The position numbers were made by a program, and so were the translations under genes. Positions 16,894 to 24,979 of a stretch of DNA of 64,000 nucleotides are shown piece after piece. How positions within the stretch are numbered: position 1 is the first letter of the stretch; the number at the start of each line of letters is the position of its first letter. The notes under the pieces were generated by a model that was given only the letters and a program-made list of their open reading frames with translations, had not been told where the DNA came from and did no database searches. Source of the DNA: Saccharothrix obliqua (GTDB lineage: Bacteria; Actinomycetota; Actinomycetes; Mycobacteriales; Pseudonocardiaceae); assembly GCF_019375475.1 (NCBI RefSeq), contig NZ_JAHXGQ010000008.1:346301-410300 (forward strand), in the 5' to 3' direction.

Positions 16894-17289
16894 CTACGTT
16901 TCGGCGAGGCGGAGCAGGAAGTCGAGGACGTCGGGCTCCGCGTGGCCGAGCAGTCGCCGCTCCACGTCGGCGACCTTGCCCGCCAGGCGCTTGTGCAGCG
17001 CGCGGCCACGTGGGCTGAGGTAGACGCGGACGCGGCGGCGGTCCTCGGGGTCGACCTCGCGGTACGCGAGGGCCGTGCCGACGAGCTTGTCCACGACGCG
17101 CGTCACGGTCGGACCGCTGGCCGGCGTGCGTGCCGTCAGCTCCGTCATGGTGAGGCCGCGTTCCTCGGCCAGTGCGGCGAGCACCAGCCACTGGTCGACG
17201 GTGAGCCCGTCCGGGCGCAGCACTTCCTCCACGTGACCGGTCACCACGCGGACCGCCCTGGTGAGTGCTCTGGTCAGGGGTTCGCGCAC
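16894..17289 (-). CDS. MarR-family regulator
   Basis: A 131-residue winged-helix protein. TVDQWLVLAALAEERGLTMTE, then PASGPTVTRVVDKLVGTALAYRE and the wing DPEDRRRVRVYLSPRG are the MarR DNA-binding core, flanked by the N- and C-terminal dimer helices. The GTG at 17289 follows GAGGAGG. It is divergent from the AmiC-like gene, whose start is 81 bases away, and so probably controls the amidase locus, itself or both in response to a small aromatic or amide ligand. Confidence 0.85.
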   Translation of the reverse strand: MREPLTRALTRAVRVVTGHVEEVLRPDGLTVDQWLVLAALAEERGLTMTELTARTPASGPTVTRVVDKLVGTALAYREVDPEDRRRVRVYLSPRGRALHKRLAGKVADVERRLLGHAEPDVLDFLLRLAET

Positions 17290-17318
17290 CGGTCCTCCTC
17301 TTGCGGAAAAAGCACCCG

Positions 17319-17347
17319 ATTGTAAAACTCGCGGTGGACGGTGACAG
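17319..17347 (-). promoter_or_regulatory. Promoter of the MarR gene
   Basis: On the minus strand CTGTCA (17342-17347), 17 bases, then TACAAT (17319-17324). The TTTTACAAT sequence resembles the TATTACAG part of the palindrome before amiE, so both could be MarR contact sites. Confidence 0.4.
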
Positions 17348-17370
17348 CCCACAGGTCGAGAGTTGTCCGG

Positions 17371-18441
17371 ATGGCCGGTGTCGCATCGCGGGACGCCCGC
17401 GCCGACTGGCGGGTCGCGCTGGTGGTCCCCCTCCGGGGGCCGGCCGGCCTCTTCGGGCCGTCCTGCGAGGCGATCGCCGACCTCGCCGCGCGCGAGCTGA
17501 ACGCGGAGGGCGGCCTGCTCGGGCGCGAGGTGTCGTTCGAGGTGGTGGACGGCGGCGCGGAACCGGCGCGGGTCGCGGCCGAGCTGGACGCCCTGATCAC
17601 CGCCGGGCGGGTGGACGCGGTCAGCGGCTGGCACATCTCGTCGGTCCGCAACGCGGTCGCGCCGGTCGTCGCCGGGCGCGTGCCCTACGTGTACACGTCG
17701 CTGTACGAGGGCGGTGAGCGCAGGCCCGGGATCTTCTGCTGCGGCGAGACACCGCGGCTGCAACTCGCGCCCGCGCTCCGGTGGCTGCGGGACAACGTGG
17801 GCGCGCGGAACTGGTTCGTGGTCGGCGACGACTACGTGTGGCCGCACACGTCGACCGCCGCGGTCCGCCGCTACGCGCGCGAGCTGGACCTGCGGATCGC
17901 GGGCGAGGCGTTCGCGAGCCTGGGCGGCGACATGGCGGGCCTGGTGGACCGCGTGGAGCGGACGCCGTGCGACGGCGTGCTGATGCTGCTGGTCGGGCAG
18001 GACGCGGTGGAGTTCAACCGGCGCTTCGCGGCACGCGGGCTCCACGAGCGGCTGGTGCGCTTCAGCCCGCTGATGGAGGAGAACATGTTGCTGGCCAGCG
18101 GTTTCGGGGCCACGCGCAACCTGTTCGTGTCGGCGGCGTACTTCCGGTCCATGGTCAACGCGGACGCGATGGACCTGCTCGGCCGGTACGTCGGGCTGCA
18201 CGGCCCGGACGCGCCGGCCCTGAACAACGCGGCCGAATCGTGCTACGAAGGGTTGCGCGCGTTGGCGGCGCTCGTGCGGCGGGCGGGCACGGCGCGGCTG
18301 CCCGAGCTGAACGCGGCGATCGACGGCGTGGCCTACCACGGTCCACGTGGGACGGTCGAGTTCCGCGGGCAGCAGGCGAACCAGTACGTGCACCTCGCCG
18401 TCGCGGACGGCTTCGACTTCGACGTGGTCACCCGCCTCTGA
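17371..18441 (+). CDS. AmiC/UrtA-like ligand-binding protein
   Basis: A 356-residue periplasmic-binding-fold protein (type I, branched-chain amino acid/amide family): VALVVPLRGPAGLFGPSCEA, then LGREVSFEVVDGG, GWHISSVRNAVAPVV and VVGDDYVWPHTST. There is no signal peptide or lipobox, so it stays in the cytoplasm, as does Pseudomonas AmiC, the amide sensor of the aliphatic amidase operon. An amiE gene follows directly, which makes AmiC the best analogy. No AmiR antiterminator is seen. The ATG at 17371 is chosen; a GTG at 17341 is in frame and would add ten basic residues. Confidence 0.75.
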   Translation: MAGVASRDARADWRVALVVPLRGPAGLFGPSCEAIADLAARELNAEGGLLGREVSFEVVDGGAEPARVAAELDALITAGRVDAVSGWHISSVRNAVAPVVAGRVPYVYTSLYEGGERRPGIFCCGETPRLQLAPALRWLRDNVGARNWFVVGDDYVWPHTSTAAVRRYARELDLRIAGEAFASLGGDMAGLVDRVERTPCDGVLMLLVGQDAVEFNRRFAARGLHERLVRFSPLMEENMLLASGFGATRNLFVSAAYFRSMVNADAMDLLGRYVGLHGPDAPALNNAAESCYEGLRALAALVRRAGTARLPELNAAIDGVAYHGPRGTVEFRGQQANQYVHLAVADGFDFDVVTRL

Positions 18442-18454
18442 TCCCGGGCAGCCC

Positions 18455-18483
18455 TTGACGCACCCGCGCGAGCCACTTACCTT
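18455..18483 (+). promoter_or_regulatory. Promoter of amiE
   Basis: TTGACG (18455-18460), 17 bases, TACCTT (18478-18483): a good vegetative actinobacterial promoter starting 13 bases after the upstream stop codon. It suggests that amiE is transcribed on its own, with a leader of about 80 bases. Confidence 0.55.
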
Positions 18484-18486
18484 CAT

Positions 18487-18501
18487 CTGAAAATATTACA
18501 G
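18487..18501. promoter_or_regulatory. Palindrome at the amiE transcription start
   Basis: CTGnAAnnnTTnCAG over 15 bases, in the only AT-rich patch of the leader and overlapping the expected transcription start. The position fits a repressor operator, probably for the neighbouring MarR protein. Confidence 0.4.
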
Positions 18502-18569
18502 GTGGTGCCAACCGGGCCGGGTCACCGCGGTGGCCCGACGTCCGAACCCGCTCCGGCCAAGGAGAGTCG

Positions 18570-19598
18570 ATGCGACACGGTGACATCTCGTCCTCGCCCG
18601 ACACCGTCGGCGTCGCGGTGGTGAACTACAAGATGCCGAGGCTGCACACCAAGGCGGAGGTGCTCGACAACGCCCGCAGGATCGCCGAGATGGTGGTGGG
18701 CATGAAGACCGGCCTGCCGGGCATGGACCTGGTGGTGTTCCCGGAATACTCGACCCAGGGCATCATGTACGACCCGGGCGAGATGTACGAGACGGCCGCC
18801 ACGATCCCCGGCGAGGAGACCGACATCTTCGCGGCGGCCTGCCGGGAGGCGAACACCTGGGGCGTTTTCTCGATCACCGGCGAACGTCACGAGGAGCACC
18901 CGGACAAGCCGCCGTACAACACGCTGGTGCTGATCAACAGCGCCGGCGAGATCGTGCAGAAGTACCGCAAGATCCTGCCGTGGTGCCCGATCGAGGGCTG
19001 GTACCCCGGCGACACCACGTACGTCACGGACGGCCCGAAGGGGCTGAAGGTGTCGCTGATCATCTGCGACGACGGCAACTACCCGGAGATCTGGCGCGAC
19101 TGCGCGATGAAGGGCGCCGAGCTGATCGTCCGCTGCCAGGGTTACATGTACCCGGCGAAGGAGCAGCAGGTGTTGATGGCCAAGGCGATGGCGTGGGCCA
19201 ACAACTGCTACGTGGCGGTGGCCAACGCCGCCGGTTTCGACGGCGTGTACTCGTACTTCGGCCACTCGGCGATCATCGGCTTCGACGGGCGCACCCTCGG
19301 TGAGACCGGCGAGGAGGAGTACGGCATCCAGTACGCGCAGCTGTCCGTGTCGGCGATCCGCGACGCCCGCCACCACGACCAGTCGCAGAACCACCTGTTC
19401 AAGTTGCTGCACCGGGGTTACACCGGCGTGCACGCGGCGGGCGAGGGTGATCGCGGGCTGGCCGACTGCCCGTTCGACTTCTACAAGACCTGGGTCGGCG
19501 ACGCGCGGAAGGCGCAGGAGAACGTCGAGGCGATCACCCGTGACGCGATCGGCGTGGACGCCTGCCGCGTGGGCGACCTGCCCGTCCGGAACGACTGA
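18570..19598 (+). CDS. amiE: Aliphatic amidase AmiE
   Basis: A 342-residue nitrilase-superfamily aliphatic amidase, almost the length of Pseudomonas AmiE (346). The catalytic triad is Glu59 (FPEYSTQG), Lys134 (KYRKILPW) and Cys166 ([10 protein letters not shown]), at the same numbering as the Pseudomonas enzyme. It hydrolyses short aliphatic amides (acetamide, propionamide) to the acid and ammonia in the cytoplasm, normally as a hexamer. The ATG at 18570 follows AAGGAGAG. The upstream AmiC-like protein and divergent MarR gene suggest amide-inducible expression. Confidence 0.95.
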   Translation: MRHGDISSSPDTVGVAVVNYKMPRLHTKAEVLDNARRIAEMVVGMKTGLPGMDLVVFPEYSTQGIMYDPGEMYETAATIPGEETDIFAAACREANTWGVFSITGERHEEHPDKPPYNTLVLINSAGEIVQKYRKILPWCPIEGWYPGDTTYVTDGPKGLKVSLIICDDGNYPEIWRDCAMKGAELIVRCQGYMYPAKEQQVLMAKAMAWANNCYVAVANAAGFDGVYSYFGHSAIIGFDGRTLGETGEEEYGIQYAQLSVSAIRDARHHDQSQNHLFKLLHRGYTGVHAAGEGDRGLADCPFDFYKTWVGDARKAQENVEAITRDAIGVDACRVGDLPVRND

Positions 19599-19641
19599 CC
19601 CCACGACGCCCGCCGTCCCCTCCGCGCTGGGGGCGGCGGGC

Positions 19642-20394
19642 TCAGCAGAACTCGTCCAGCAGGCGGTAGTAGCCGATCCGCCACGGGTCGGCGCCGGTCC
19701 GCTCCGCCACCCACTCCGCGATGTCCGGCCCGTACGCGGGGTTCAGCTCCGTCGTCGCCATGGACCTGGTCAGCAGCGCCAGGTCCACGTGCCGGTCGGC
19801 CACGCCGAGCCGGCCGACGTCGAGGATGCCCGTCACCGCCAGCCGGTCCGGGTCGAGCAGCACGTTCGGCAGGCAGAAATCACCGTGGCACACCGCGAGG
19901 TCGGCCCGTTCCGCCGCCTCCGCCCGCGCCCGGCCGGACTCCAGTTCGCCCAGCAGGTCCACCGCCGACCGCCCGCGCGGGGTGTCCTCGTCCACCAACC
20001 CGGCCGAGACCCGTTCCGCCGCGACCCCGACCACCACGGCCAACCGCCGGTCGAAGGGGCAGTCCGCCACCGGCAGCGCGTGCAGTGACGCGAGGAACGC
20101 CACCAGTCGCTCGGCCGCGAGCCGGACCGACGTGCGTGGCAGGTCGCTCGCCGGGACGCCGGGCAGGGCGGAGGTCACGAGCGTGCTCGCCCCGTCGTCC
20201 GACCAGTCCAGCACGCGTGGCGCGGCGACACCGACCGAGTCGAGCCACTGCAACCGGTCGCGCTCCGCGCGCAGTTCATCGCGGGCGTGCGGAGCGGTCG
20301 CCGTCTTGGCGAAGGCCCGGCCGTCCGGGCTGCGGTGCACGCTCGCGGCGGAGTGCCCCGTCGTCACCGGTTCCCATGCGTGCATGTCCGCCAT
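19642..20394 (-). CDS. Aminoglycoside phosphotransferase, APH(3'')-like
   Basis: A 250-residue protein-kinase-fold phosphotransferase. The Brenner-type catalytic motif is HGDFCLPNVLLDPD, and the metal-binding loop is ILDVGRLGVADRHVDLAL with the conserved Asp. GRLGVADR is the signature of the APH(3'')/APH(3') group rather than generic choline kinase-like proteins, so streptomycin- or kanamycin-type substrates are plausible. It may give intrinsic resistance or act on a self-made compound; no aminoglycoside cluster is visible. The ATG at 20394 is taken; another lies at 20385. It is convergent with amiE (43 bases). Confidence 0.8.
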   Translation of the reverse strand: MADMHAWEPVTTGHSAASVHRSPDGRAFAKTATAPHARDELRAERDRLQWLDSVGVAAPRVLDWSDDGASTLVTSALPGVPASDLPRTSVRLAAERLVAFLASLHALPVADCPFDRRLAVVVGVAAERVSAGLVDEDTPRGRSAVDLLGELESGRARAEAAERADLAVCHGDFCLPNVLLDPDRLAVTGILDVGRLGVADRHVDLALLTRSMATTELNPAYGPDIAEWVAERTGADPWRIGYYRLLDEFC

Positions 20395-20508
20395 TGTTCT
20401 CGATCGGGGAGATCGTCACTCGGACGGGTGGTCTCGGACGAGCGGGGCGCGGTGGTCGGCGCGACACTGTCCGCGGTTGGACGCGCGTGTACCCGGAAGG
20501 CGGTGGCG

Positions 20509-20991
20509 GTGACCGTTCCGATGGACGTTCCCGAGGAGTCGGGCGCCGGCAAGGTCGACGCCGGCAGGCTGTGGGCCGGTGGCGTCGCCACCGCGGTCGT
20601 CGCGGCGTTGATCGCGGTGGTCGGCATCCTGATCGCCCGCGGCCTGCTGGGTGTCGCGGTGCTGGCCCCGCACGGCGAGGGCGCGTGGGGCAACGCGAAC
20701 ACGGTCACCTACGCGTTGGGCGCCGCGTTGGCGGGCCTGCTGGCGACGGGGCTGCTCAACGTGCTGCTGGTCGGCACACCGCGCTCGGTGCAGTTCTTCA
20801 CCTGGATCATGTTGCTGCTGACCGCGATCGCCGTTCTGCTGCCCCTGACCATCGGCGGCCTGGAGGGCCCCGGCATCGCGACGGCCGTGATCAACCTCGT
20901 GCTGGGCGTGTCGATCACCGTCATCCTGAACGGCGTGGGCCGCAGCGCCATCCGCGGTTACCCGCAACCGTCCCCGCGCTCCTACGGCTGA
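20509..20991 (+). CDS. DUF6069-like four-helix membrane protein
   Basis: A 160-residue membrane protein with four hydrophobic helices: ATAVVAALIAVVGILIARGLL, LGAALAGLLATGLLNVLLVG, FFTWIMLLLTAIAVLLPLTI and ATAVINLVLGVSITVILNGV. The layout and GRLWAGGVATAVVAALIA resemble the actinobacterial DUF6069 family of unknown function. The GTG at 20509 is chosen because GGAAGG lies eight bases upstream; an ATG at 20521 lacks a ribosome site. No operon partner is evident. Confidence 0.7.
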   Translation: MTVPMDVPEESGAGKVDAGRLWAGGVATAVVAALIAVVGILIARGLLGVAVLAPHGEGAWGNANTVTYALGAALAGLLATGLLNVLLVGTPRSVQFFTWIMLLLTAIAVLLPLTIGGLEGPGIATAVINLVLGVSITVILNGVGRSAIRGYPQPSPRSYG

Positions 20992-21043
20992 TCCTCCCGC
21001 ATGTCATCCGTCCTCAGTGGACACATGCGCGGAACCGCCGTTC

Positions 21044-21826
21044 CTACAGGCGTCGAACCGCAAGGCCCACGGTGCTCTCGTTGGTGGTGAATGTGCCGCC
21101 GAGCGCGTCAACCGCAGCACCGACCTCGTCCAACACGGCCGCGAGCCGGTCCGCCGGCAGCCGGGTCAGCGTCCCCTGCGTCGGCAGCAGGTCCAGCAAC
21201 TGGTCACGCGTGTAGTGCTCCTCGTGGTCGAACCGCCACCGCTCGGGCGTCCCGAACCCACCCGCGTCCCGAAGCCCGTCCGCCGCCGCGGTGATCATCG
21301 CCTGGTAGGCGTCGGCGGGGGAGGCGGCGGCGCGGAGGTCGACGGGCGAGTCGGGGACCGCGCGGTGGTACGCGTCGGCGAACGCCTCGGCCACGGCGGG
21401 CGGAAGCTGGAAGACGTGCCAGAACACGGCGAACAACCCGTTCGGCCGCAGCACCCGGAGCACCTTCCGGGCACCCACCGCGGGGTCGACCCAGTGCCAG
21501 GCCTGGGCCGCGATCACGGCGTCGAAGTCGCGGTCGGCGGGTTCCCACGTCTCGAAGGTGGCGATGTCGACCGGGATGCCGGTGGTGCGTGCGAACGCGG
21601 CCATCCGCGCGTCGGGCTCCACGCCGAGCACAGCGCACCCGGCGGCCCGGAGTTGCCGGGCGACGATGCCGGTGCCCGTGCCGACGTCCAGGACGTCCGG
21701 GCCGGCGGCGGCGATGCGGCTCACCAGTTCGGCGGGGTAGCGGGGACGGGTGCGGTCGTAGCGCTCGGGGTCGACGCCGAACGACTCGGCCATCCGCCGG
21801 TGCTGGTGCGGGGGTAAAGTGGGCAT
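21044..21826 (-). CDS. SAM-dependent methyltransferase (class I)
   Basis: A 260-residue class I methyltransferase. The SAM loop is VLDVGTGTGIVARQLRAAG, the acidic strand end is VLGVEPDARM, and AAQAWHWVDP is the post-II motif typical of SAM methylases of the UbiE/TehB-like group on small molecules. The ATG at 21826 lies inside a palindromic operator and follows a -10 by six bases, so the transcript is probably leaderless. A longer frame to a GTG at 21862 exists but would start upstream of the likely transcription start. It is divergent from, and presumably repressed by, the TetR protein. Confidence 0.85.
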   Translation of the reverse strand: MPTLPPHQHRRMAESFGVDPERYDRTRPRYPAELVSRIAAAGPDVLDVGTGTGIVARQLRAAGCAVLGVEPDARMAAFARTTGIPVDIATFETWEPADRDFDAVIAAQAWHWVDPAVGARKVLRVLRPNGLFAVFWHVFQLPPAVAEAFADAYHRAVPDSPVDLRAAASPADAYQAMITAAADGLRDAGGFGTPERWRFDHEEHYTRDQLLDLLPTQGTLTRLPADRLAAVLDEVGAAVDALGGTFTTNESTVGLAVRRL

Positions 21827-21834
21827 GTGCCCAT
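21819..21834. promoter_or_regulatory. TetR operator 1
   Basis: The palindrome TGGGCA-TG-TGCCCA (21820-21833) covers the methyltransferase start codon. A possible plus-strand -10 (TAAAGT, 21815-21820) abuts it. Confidence 0.7.
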
Positions 21835-21862
21835 CATGGGTGGGCAAGTGCCCACTCGTCAA
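21833..21862 (-). promoter_or_regulatory. Promoter of the methyltransferase gene
   Basis: On the minus strand TTGACG (21857-21862), 18 bases, CATGAT (21833-21838). Operator 2 fills the spacer and operator 1 covers the expected start of transcription. Confidence 0.55.
21840..21855. promoter_or_regulatory. TetR operator 2
   Basis: The perfect palindrome GTGGGCA-AG-TGCCCAC shares its TGGGCA-N2-TGCCCA core with operator 1. The two centres are exactly 21 bases apart (two helical turns). Confidence 0.75.
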
Positions 21863-21876
21863 CAGGGGGTTGTGCG

Positions 21877-22470
21877 GTGCCGACCGGGATGGCCATCCGC
21901 GACGTGCGCGAGCAGTTGTTCGACGCGGCCGACCGCGTGCTCCTGCACTCCGGTCCGAGCGCGCTGACCAGCAGGGCCGTCACCACGGAGGCCGGCTGCG
22001 CCAAGGGGGTGCTGCACCGGCACTTCGCGGACTTCGACGCTTTCCTCGCGGACTTCGTGCTGGACCGCGTGCACCGGTTGGACGAGCGGATCACCGAGCT
22101 GCACCGGTCGGTCGGCGAGGAGTCCGTCGTGGACAACCTGGCCGGCGCCCTGACGGCGTTGTTCGGATCGGTGGCGGTGGCGATCGTGGCCCTGGTGACG
22201 TTCCGCGACGAACTCCGCGCCCGACTCCGGGAAACCTGGCCGGCAGGCGTCCCGGTGCTGACCGAGGCGGCGATCGGAATCGCCGCCTACCTGGCGGAGG
22301 AGCGAACGGCGGGCCGCATCGCCCCGGACGCCGACGTGGACACCCTGGGCGCGACCCTGATCGGCACCGGTCACCTCCTGTTCGCGGACAGGACGGGCGA
22401 GCCGCCGTCCGCCGAAGCCGTCCGCCGAATGGTGGGCACCGTGCTGGGCGGAGTGCTCTCGAAGCCCTGA
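21877..22470 (+). CDS. TetR-family repressor
   Basis: A 197-residue TetR protein. The N-terminal helix-turn-helix covers VREQLFDAADRVLLHSGPSA, then TSRAVTTEAGCAKGVLHRHF and the following FADFDAFLADFV. The C-terminal ligand domain is all helical (GALTALFGSVAVAIVALVTF). The GTG at 21877 follows AGGGGG at 21864-21869; an ATG four codons later is also possible. Two copies of TGGGCA-N2-TGCCCA between it and the divergent methyltransferase make autoregulation and repression of that gene likely. Confidence 0.9.
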   Translation: MPTGMAIRDVREQLFDAADRVLLHSGPSALTSRAVTTEAGCAKGVLHRHFADFDAFLADFVLDRVHRLDERITELHRSVGEESVVDNLAGALTALFGSVAVAIVALVTFRDELRARLRETWPAGVPVLTEAAIGIAAYLAEERTAGRIAPDADVDTLGATLIGTGHLLFADRTGEPPSAEAVRRMVGTVLGGVLSKP

Positions 22471-22678
22471 TACACCGCGCCGTTCCGGGGTCCGCGCAAT
22501 TCCCGGCGCCGGTCGGCCGATTACCGGACCGGTCACGGTCGGAGGGGCGCGTAGGCGGCGTGCCCGGTATCCCCGGTCCCGCGGTGAATTCGACTTCTAT
22601 GGAAGCTTGTCCGCCTTTTGCGCCGGTGGCAGCATCGCTTCCGCGGCCACCATTGACGCCGCACGAATCGAGGTTCCC

Positions 22679-23158
22679 ATGAGACGTGGAATCAGCGTCC
22701 TGTCGGCGATCATCCTCCTGAGCGCGCTGGTGGGGGTGTCACCCGCCCAGGCCGCACCGGCGTTGGGCGGGTGCGACGCCAGGAGCTACAGCGAAGCCCT
22801 ACCGCCCTACACCACGCACTGGGCGATCGGCGTGCGCGGCATATTCGTGTACTGGCTCCACGCCAATCCCACGAGCGGTTCCGTCACGGCGGATTACCAC
22901 ATCTGCCACCCGGTCGGCGTGCCAGGCCCGCACGCGCTCCCGATCCGCGGCCTGGCCGGGCAACTGCCGTGCACCTCCCCGGGGCCGTTCGCCGCCGTCG
23001 AGAACGGGTTGATCGCCTCCTACGACCTGGTCGGCCAGGAGAAGGCGGTCGCCGGCTCGTTGATCCGCATCGAGTACCTGTACCGGTTCTGGGAGGTCAA
23101 GGTCCAGGTCCGCCCCGGTGAGTGGCAGTCGTCGGACCCCTTCGTCGCCCGGTGCTGA
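22679..23158 (+). CDS. Small secreted protein of unknown function
   Basis: A 159-residue exported protein. The signal peptide is MRRGISVLSAIILLSALVGV with a cleavage site at AQA-AP. The mature part of about 130 residues is rich in aromatics and has four cysteines (in GGCDAR, YHICHP, LPCTSP and the C-terminal ARC), probably two disulfides. No recognisable family. The ATG at 22679 is fixed by the signal peptide. The preceding gap of about 200 bases should hold its promoter. Confidence 0.65.
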   Translation: MRRGISVLSAIILLSALVGVSPAQAAPALGGCDARSYSEALPPYTTHWAIGVRGIFVYWLHANPTSGSVTADYHICHPVGVPGPHALPIRGLAGQLPCTSPGPFAAVENGLIASYDLVGQEKAVAGSLIRIEYLYRFWEVKVQVRPGEWQSSDPFVARC

Positions 23159-23270
23159 CCCGGCGGCCTCGCCGGTCGCACTCGCGCGGACAGGCCCGCG
23201 ACCAGTTCATCGGCGGTGACCACCGTGTCGTTGCGACCGGCGACCAGGGCGCGGCGTCGCGCGGTCGGGT

Positions 23271-24224
23271 TCAGGTGGCCTGGTCGGCGGTTCGGCCGGT
23301 GATCCACCGGGCCAGGGTGTCCAGGTAGCCGGGCGCCAGGCGGGTGCCGCCACCCGTTCGGACGCGGTGGTCGGCACCGGGGAACACCTCGACGGTCAGG
23401 GTCGCCCGGCTGCCGCGGTCGGGGTGGTGGGCGGCGGCGGCGAAGTGGTGGATGCTGTCGGCGACCGGGACGAGTTCGTCATCGGTGCCGAAGATCGCCA
23501 GGTGCGGGCAGTGCAGGCGCGACGCGTCGGGGATCGGGTCGTGGTCCTGCTTGCGCTTGAGGAAGTTCCAGTAGCGCTCGTCCACCTCGGCCGCGTGCTC
23601 GCTGAACGCGGTCGGTGGGGATTGGGCGATCCGGGCGGCCTCGGCGAAGGGCGCGTCGCGGCGCCCCGCCTCGGTGATGCGGTCGTAGGCGGCCAGTGCG
23701 GCGTCCACCTCGTCGTCGGTGATGCCCTCGGACTTCCGCAGGAGGTTCGCCAGCGCGTAGCGGTCCTGCGCGGCGGGCGTCATGCCCGGACCGCTGTTGG
23801 TGATGACCCACGGCACGTCGGCCCGCAGCGCGGTGGCGCGCAGGACGACCCAGCCGCCTTCGCTGTGCCCGAACAGCCCGACGGCCCCGCCGCGGACGCC
23901 GGGCTGGGCGCGCAGGAAGTCCAGCGCGGCGGCGGCGTCGGTCGCCAGGTCGTCGACCGTCGCGTCCAGCCAGTCACTGGACGAACCGCCGACGCCGCGC
24001 TTGTCGTAGGACAGCACGGCGATCCCCGCGTCCACCAGGTGCCGGCGGATCGGCGGGAAGTGGGTGTCGTTGTCCCGGTCCGACGGCCCCGACCCGCCGA
24101 CCATGACGACACCCGGCACCGGGGCGCCGCGGTCGGGCACGGTCAGCGAACCGGCCAGCACCACACCGGCATTGGTGAACGTGACGTTCTTCGACAAGAC
24201 TCCCCCTGAGTCGACGCTGATCAC
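23271..24224 (-). CDS. Alpha/beta hydrolase (dienelactone hydrolase/acyl-peptidase-like)
   Basis: A 317-residue alpha/beta hydrolase. The nucleophile elbow is GHSEGG (Ser), the oxyanion strand VVMVGGSGPSDRD is typical of the YqhA/dienelactone-hydrolase-like esterase group, the acid is in FGTDDELVPV, and the late histidine is in PGADHRV. There is no signal peptide, so it is a cytoplasmic esterase or peptidase of unknown substrate. Taken from a GTG at 24224; a TTG at 24197 sits behind a better ribosome site (AGGGGGAG) and may be the real start. It is divergent from the LexA-like gene (about 80 bases). Confidence 0.8.
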   Translation of the reverse strand: MISVDSGGVLSKNVTFTNAGVVLAGSLTVPDRGAPVPGVVMVGGSGPSDRDNDTHFPPIRRHLVDAGIAVLSYDKRGVGGSSSDWLDATVDDLATDAAAALDFLRAQPGVRGGAVGLFGHSEGGWVVLRATALRADVPWVITNSGPGMTPAAQDRYALANLLRKSEGITDDEVDAALAAYDRITEAGRRDAPFAEAARIAQSPPTAFSEHAAEVDERYWNFLKRKQDHDPIPDASRLHCPHLAIFGTDDELVPVADSIHHFAAAAHHPDRGSRATLTVEVFPGADHRVRTGGGTRLAPGYLDTLARWITGRTADQAT

Positions 24225-24301
24225 AGCGTAGTGCCGGCGTCCATCCGGTTCGGGTACCGGCGCGAGGCGGAACGGAGAGCGATCTTCGGGCGGGGAAGCC
24301 G

Positions 24302-24967
24302 GTGGCTATCATTCGACAGGTGACCGCCTACGACGATTTCGACGGCCCGGATGCCGCCTCCCTGCCGCCGCGTCAGCAGCAGATCCTCGCGGTGATCCGG
24401 GACTGGGTGGTCGAGCACGGCTACTCGCCGAGCACCCGGGAGATCGGTGAAGCGGTCGGGCTGCGGTCCACCTCGTCGGTCTCCAAGCACCTCGCCGCCT
24501 TGGAGGACAAGGGTTTCCTGCGTCGCGGTGGCGCGGTCACGCGGCCGATCGACGTGCGTGCGTTCCTCGGCGGGGCGCGCACCGGCGCCACCGGCCCGGT
24601 GCCGGTGCCGGTGGTCGGCGACATCGCGGCGGGCGCGCCGATCGCGGCCGAGGAGCACGTGGACGACGTGCTCGAGCTGCCCCGCGAACTCACCGGCCGC
24701 GGCAACGTGTTCGCGCTGCGGGTGCGTGGCGACTCGATGATCGACGCCGCGATCTGCGACGGCGACATCGTCGTCGTGCGGCAGCAGCACGAGGCGCAAA
24801 ACGGCCAGATCGTGGCCGCCATGATCGACGGCGAAGCCACCGTGAAGGTCTACCGGCGGCGTGCCGGCCACGTCCTGCTCGAAGCACGCAACCCCGCCTA
24901 CCGGGACATCAACGGCGACGAAGCGGTGATCCTGGGCGCGGTCGTGTCGGTCTTGCGCAGCGTCTGA
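24302..24967 (+). CDS. lexA: LexA-family repressor (possibly a second LexA)
   Basis: A 221-residue LexA/S24 protein. The N-terminal winged helix is LPPRQQQILAVIRDWVVEHG, then STREIGEAVGLRSTSSVSKH. The autocleavage site is Ala110-Gly111 (DIAAGAP), and the catalytic dyad is Ser145 (RGDSMIDA) with Lys182 (GEATVKVY). All parts needed for RecA-stimulated self-cleavage are present. The recognition helix ends SVSKHLAALEDKG, where the main actinobacterial LexA, as I recall, has SVAHQL, so it may be a paralogue with other targets. I find no CGAAC-N4-GTTCG SOS box upstream. The start is the GTG at 24302 behind GGGGAAG. Confidence 0.85.
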   Translation: MAIIRQVTAYDDFDGPDAASLPPRQQQILAVIRDWVVEHGYSPSTREIGEAVGLRSTSSVSKHLAALEDKGFLRRGGAVTRPIDVRAFLGGARTGATGPVPVPVVGDIAAGAPIAAEEHVDDVLELPRELTGRGNVFALRVRGDSMIDAAICDGDIVVVRQQHEAQNGQIVAAMIDGEATVKVYRRRAGHVLLEARNPAYRDINGDEAVILGAVVSVLRSV

Positions 24968-24979
24968 ACCCGGCGGGCG

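Noticed and set aside
24230..24301. SOS box upstream of the LexA-like gene
   Set aside because: No CGAAC-N4-GTTCG or close variant is present; a single GTTCG occurs without its partner.
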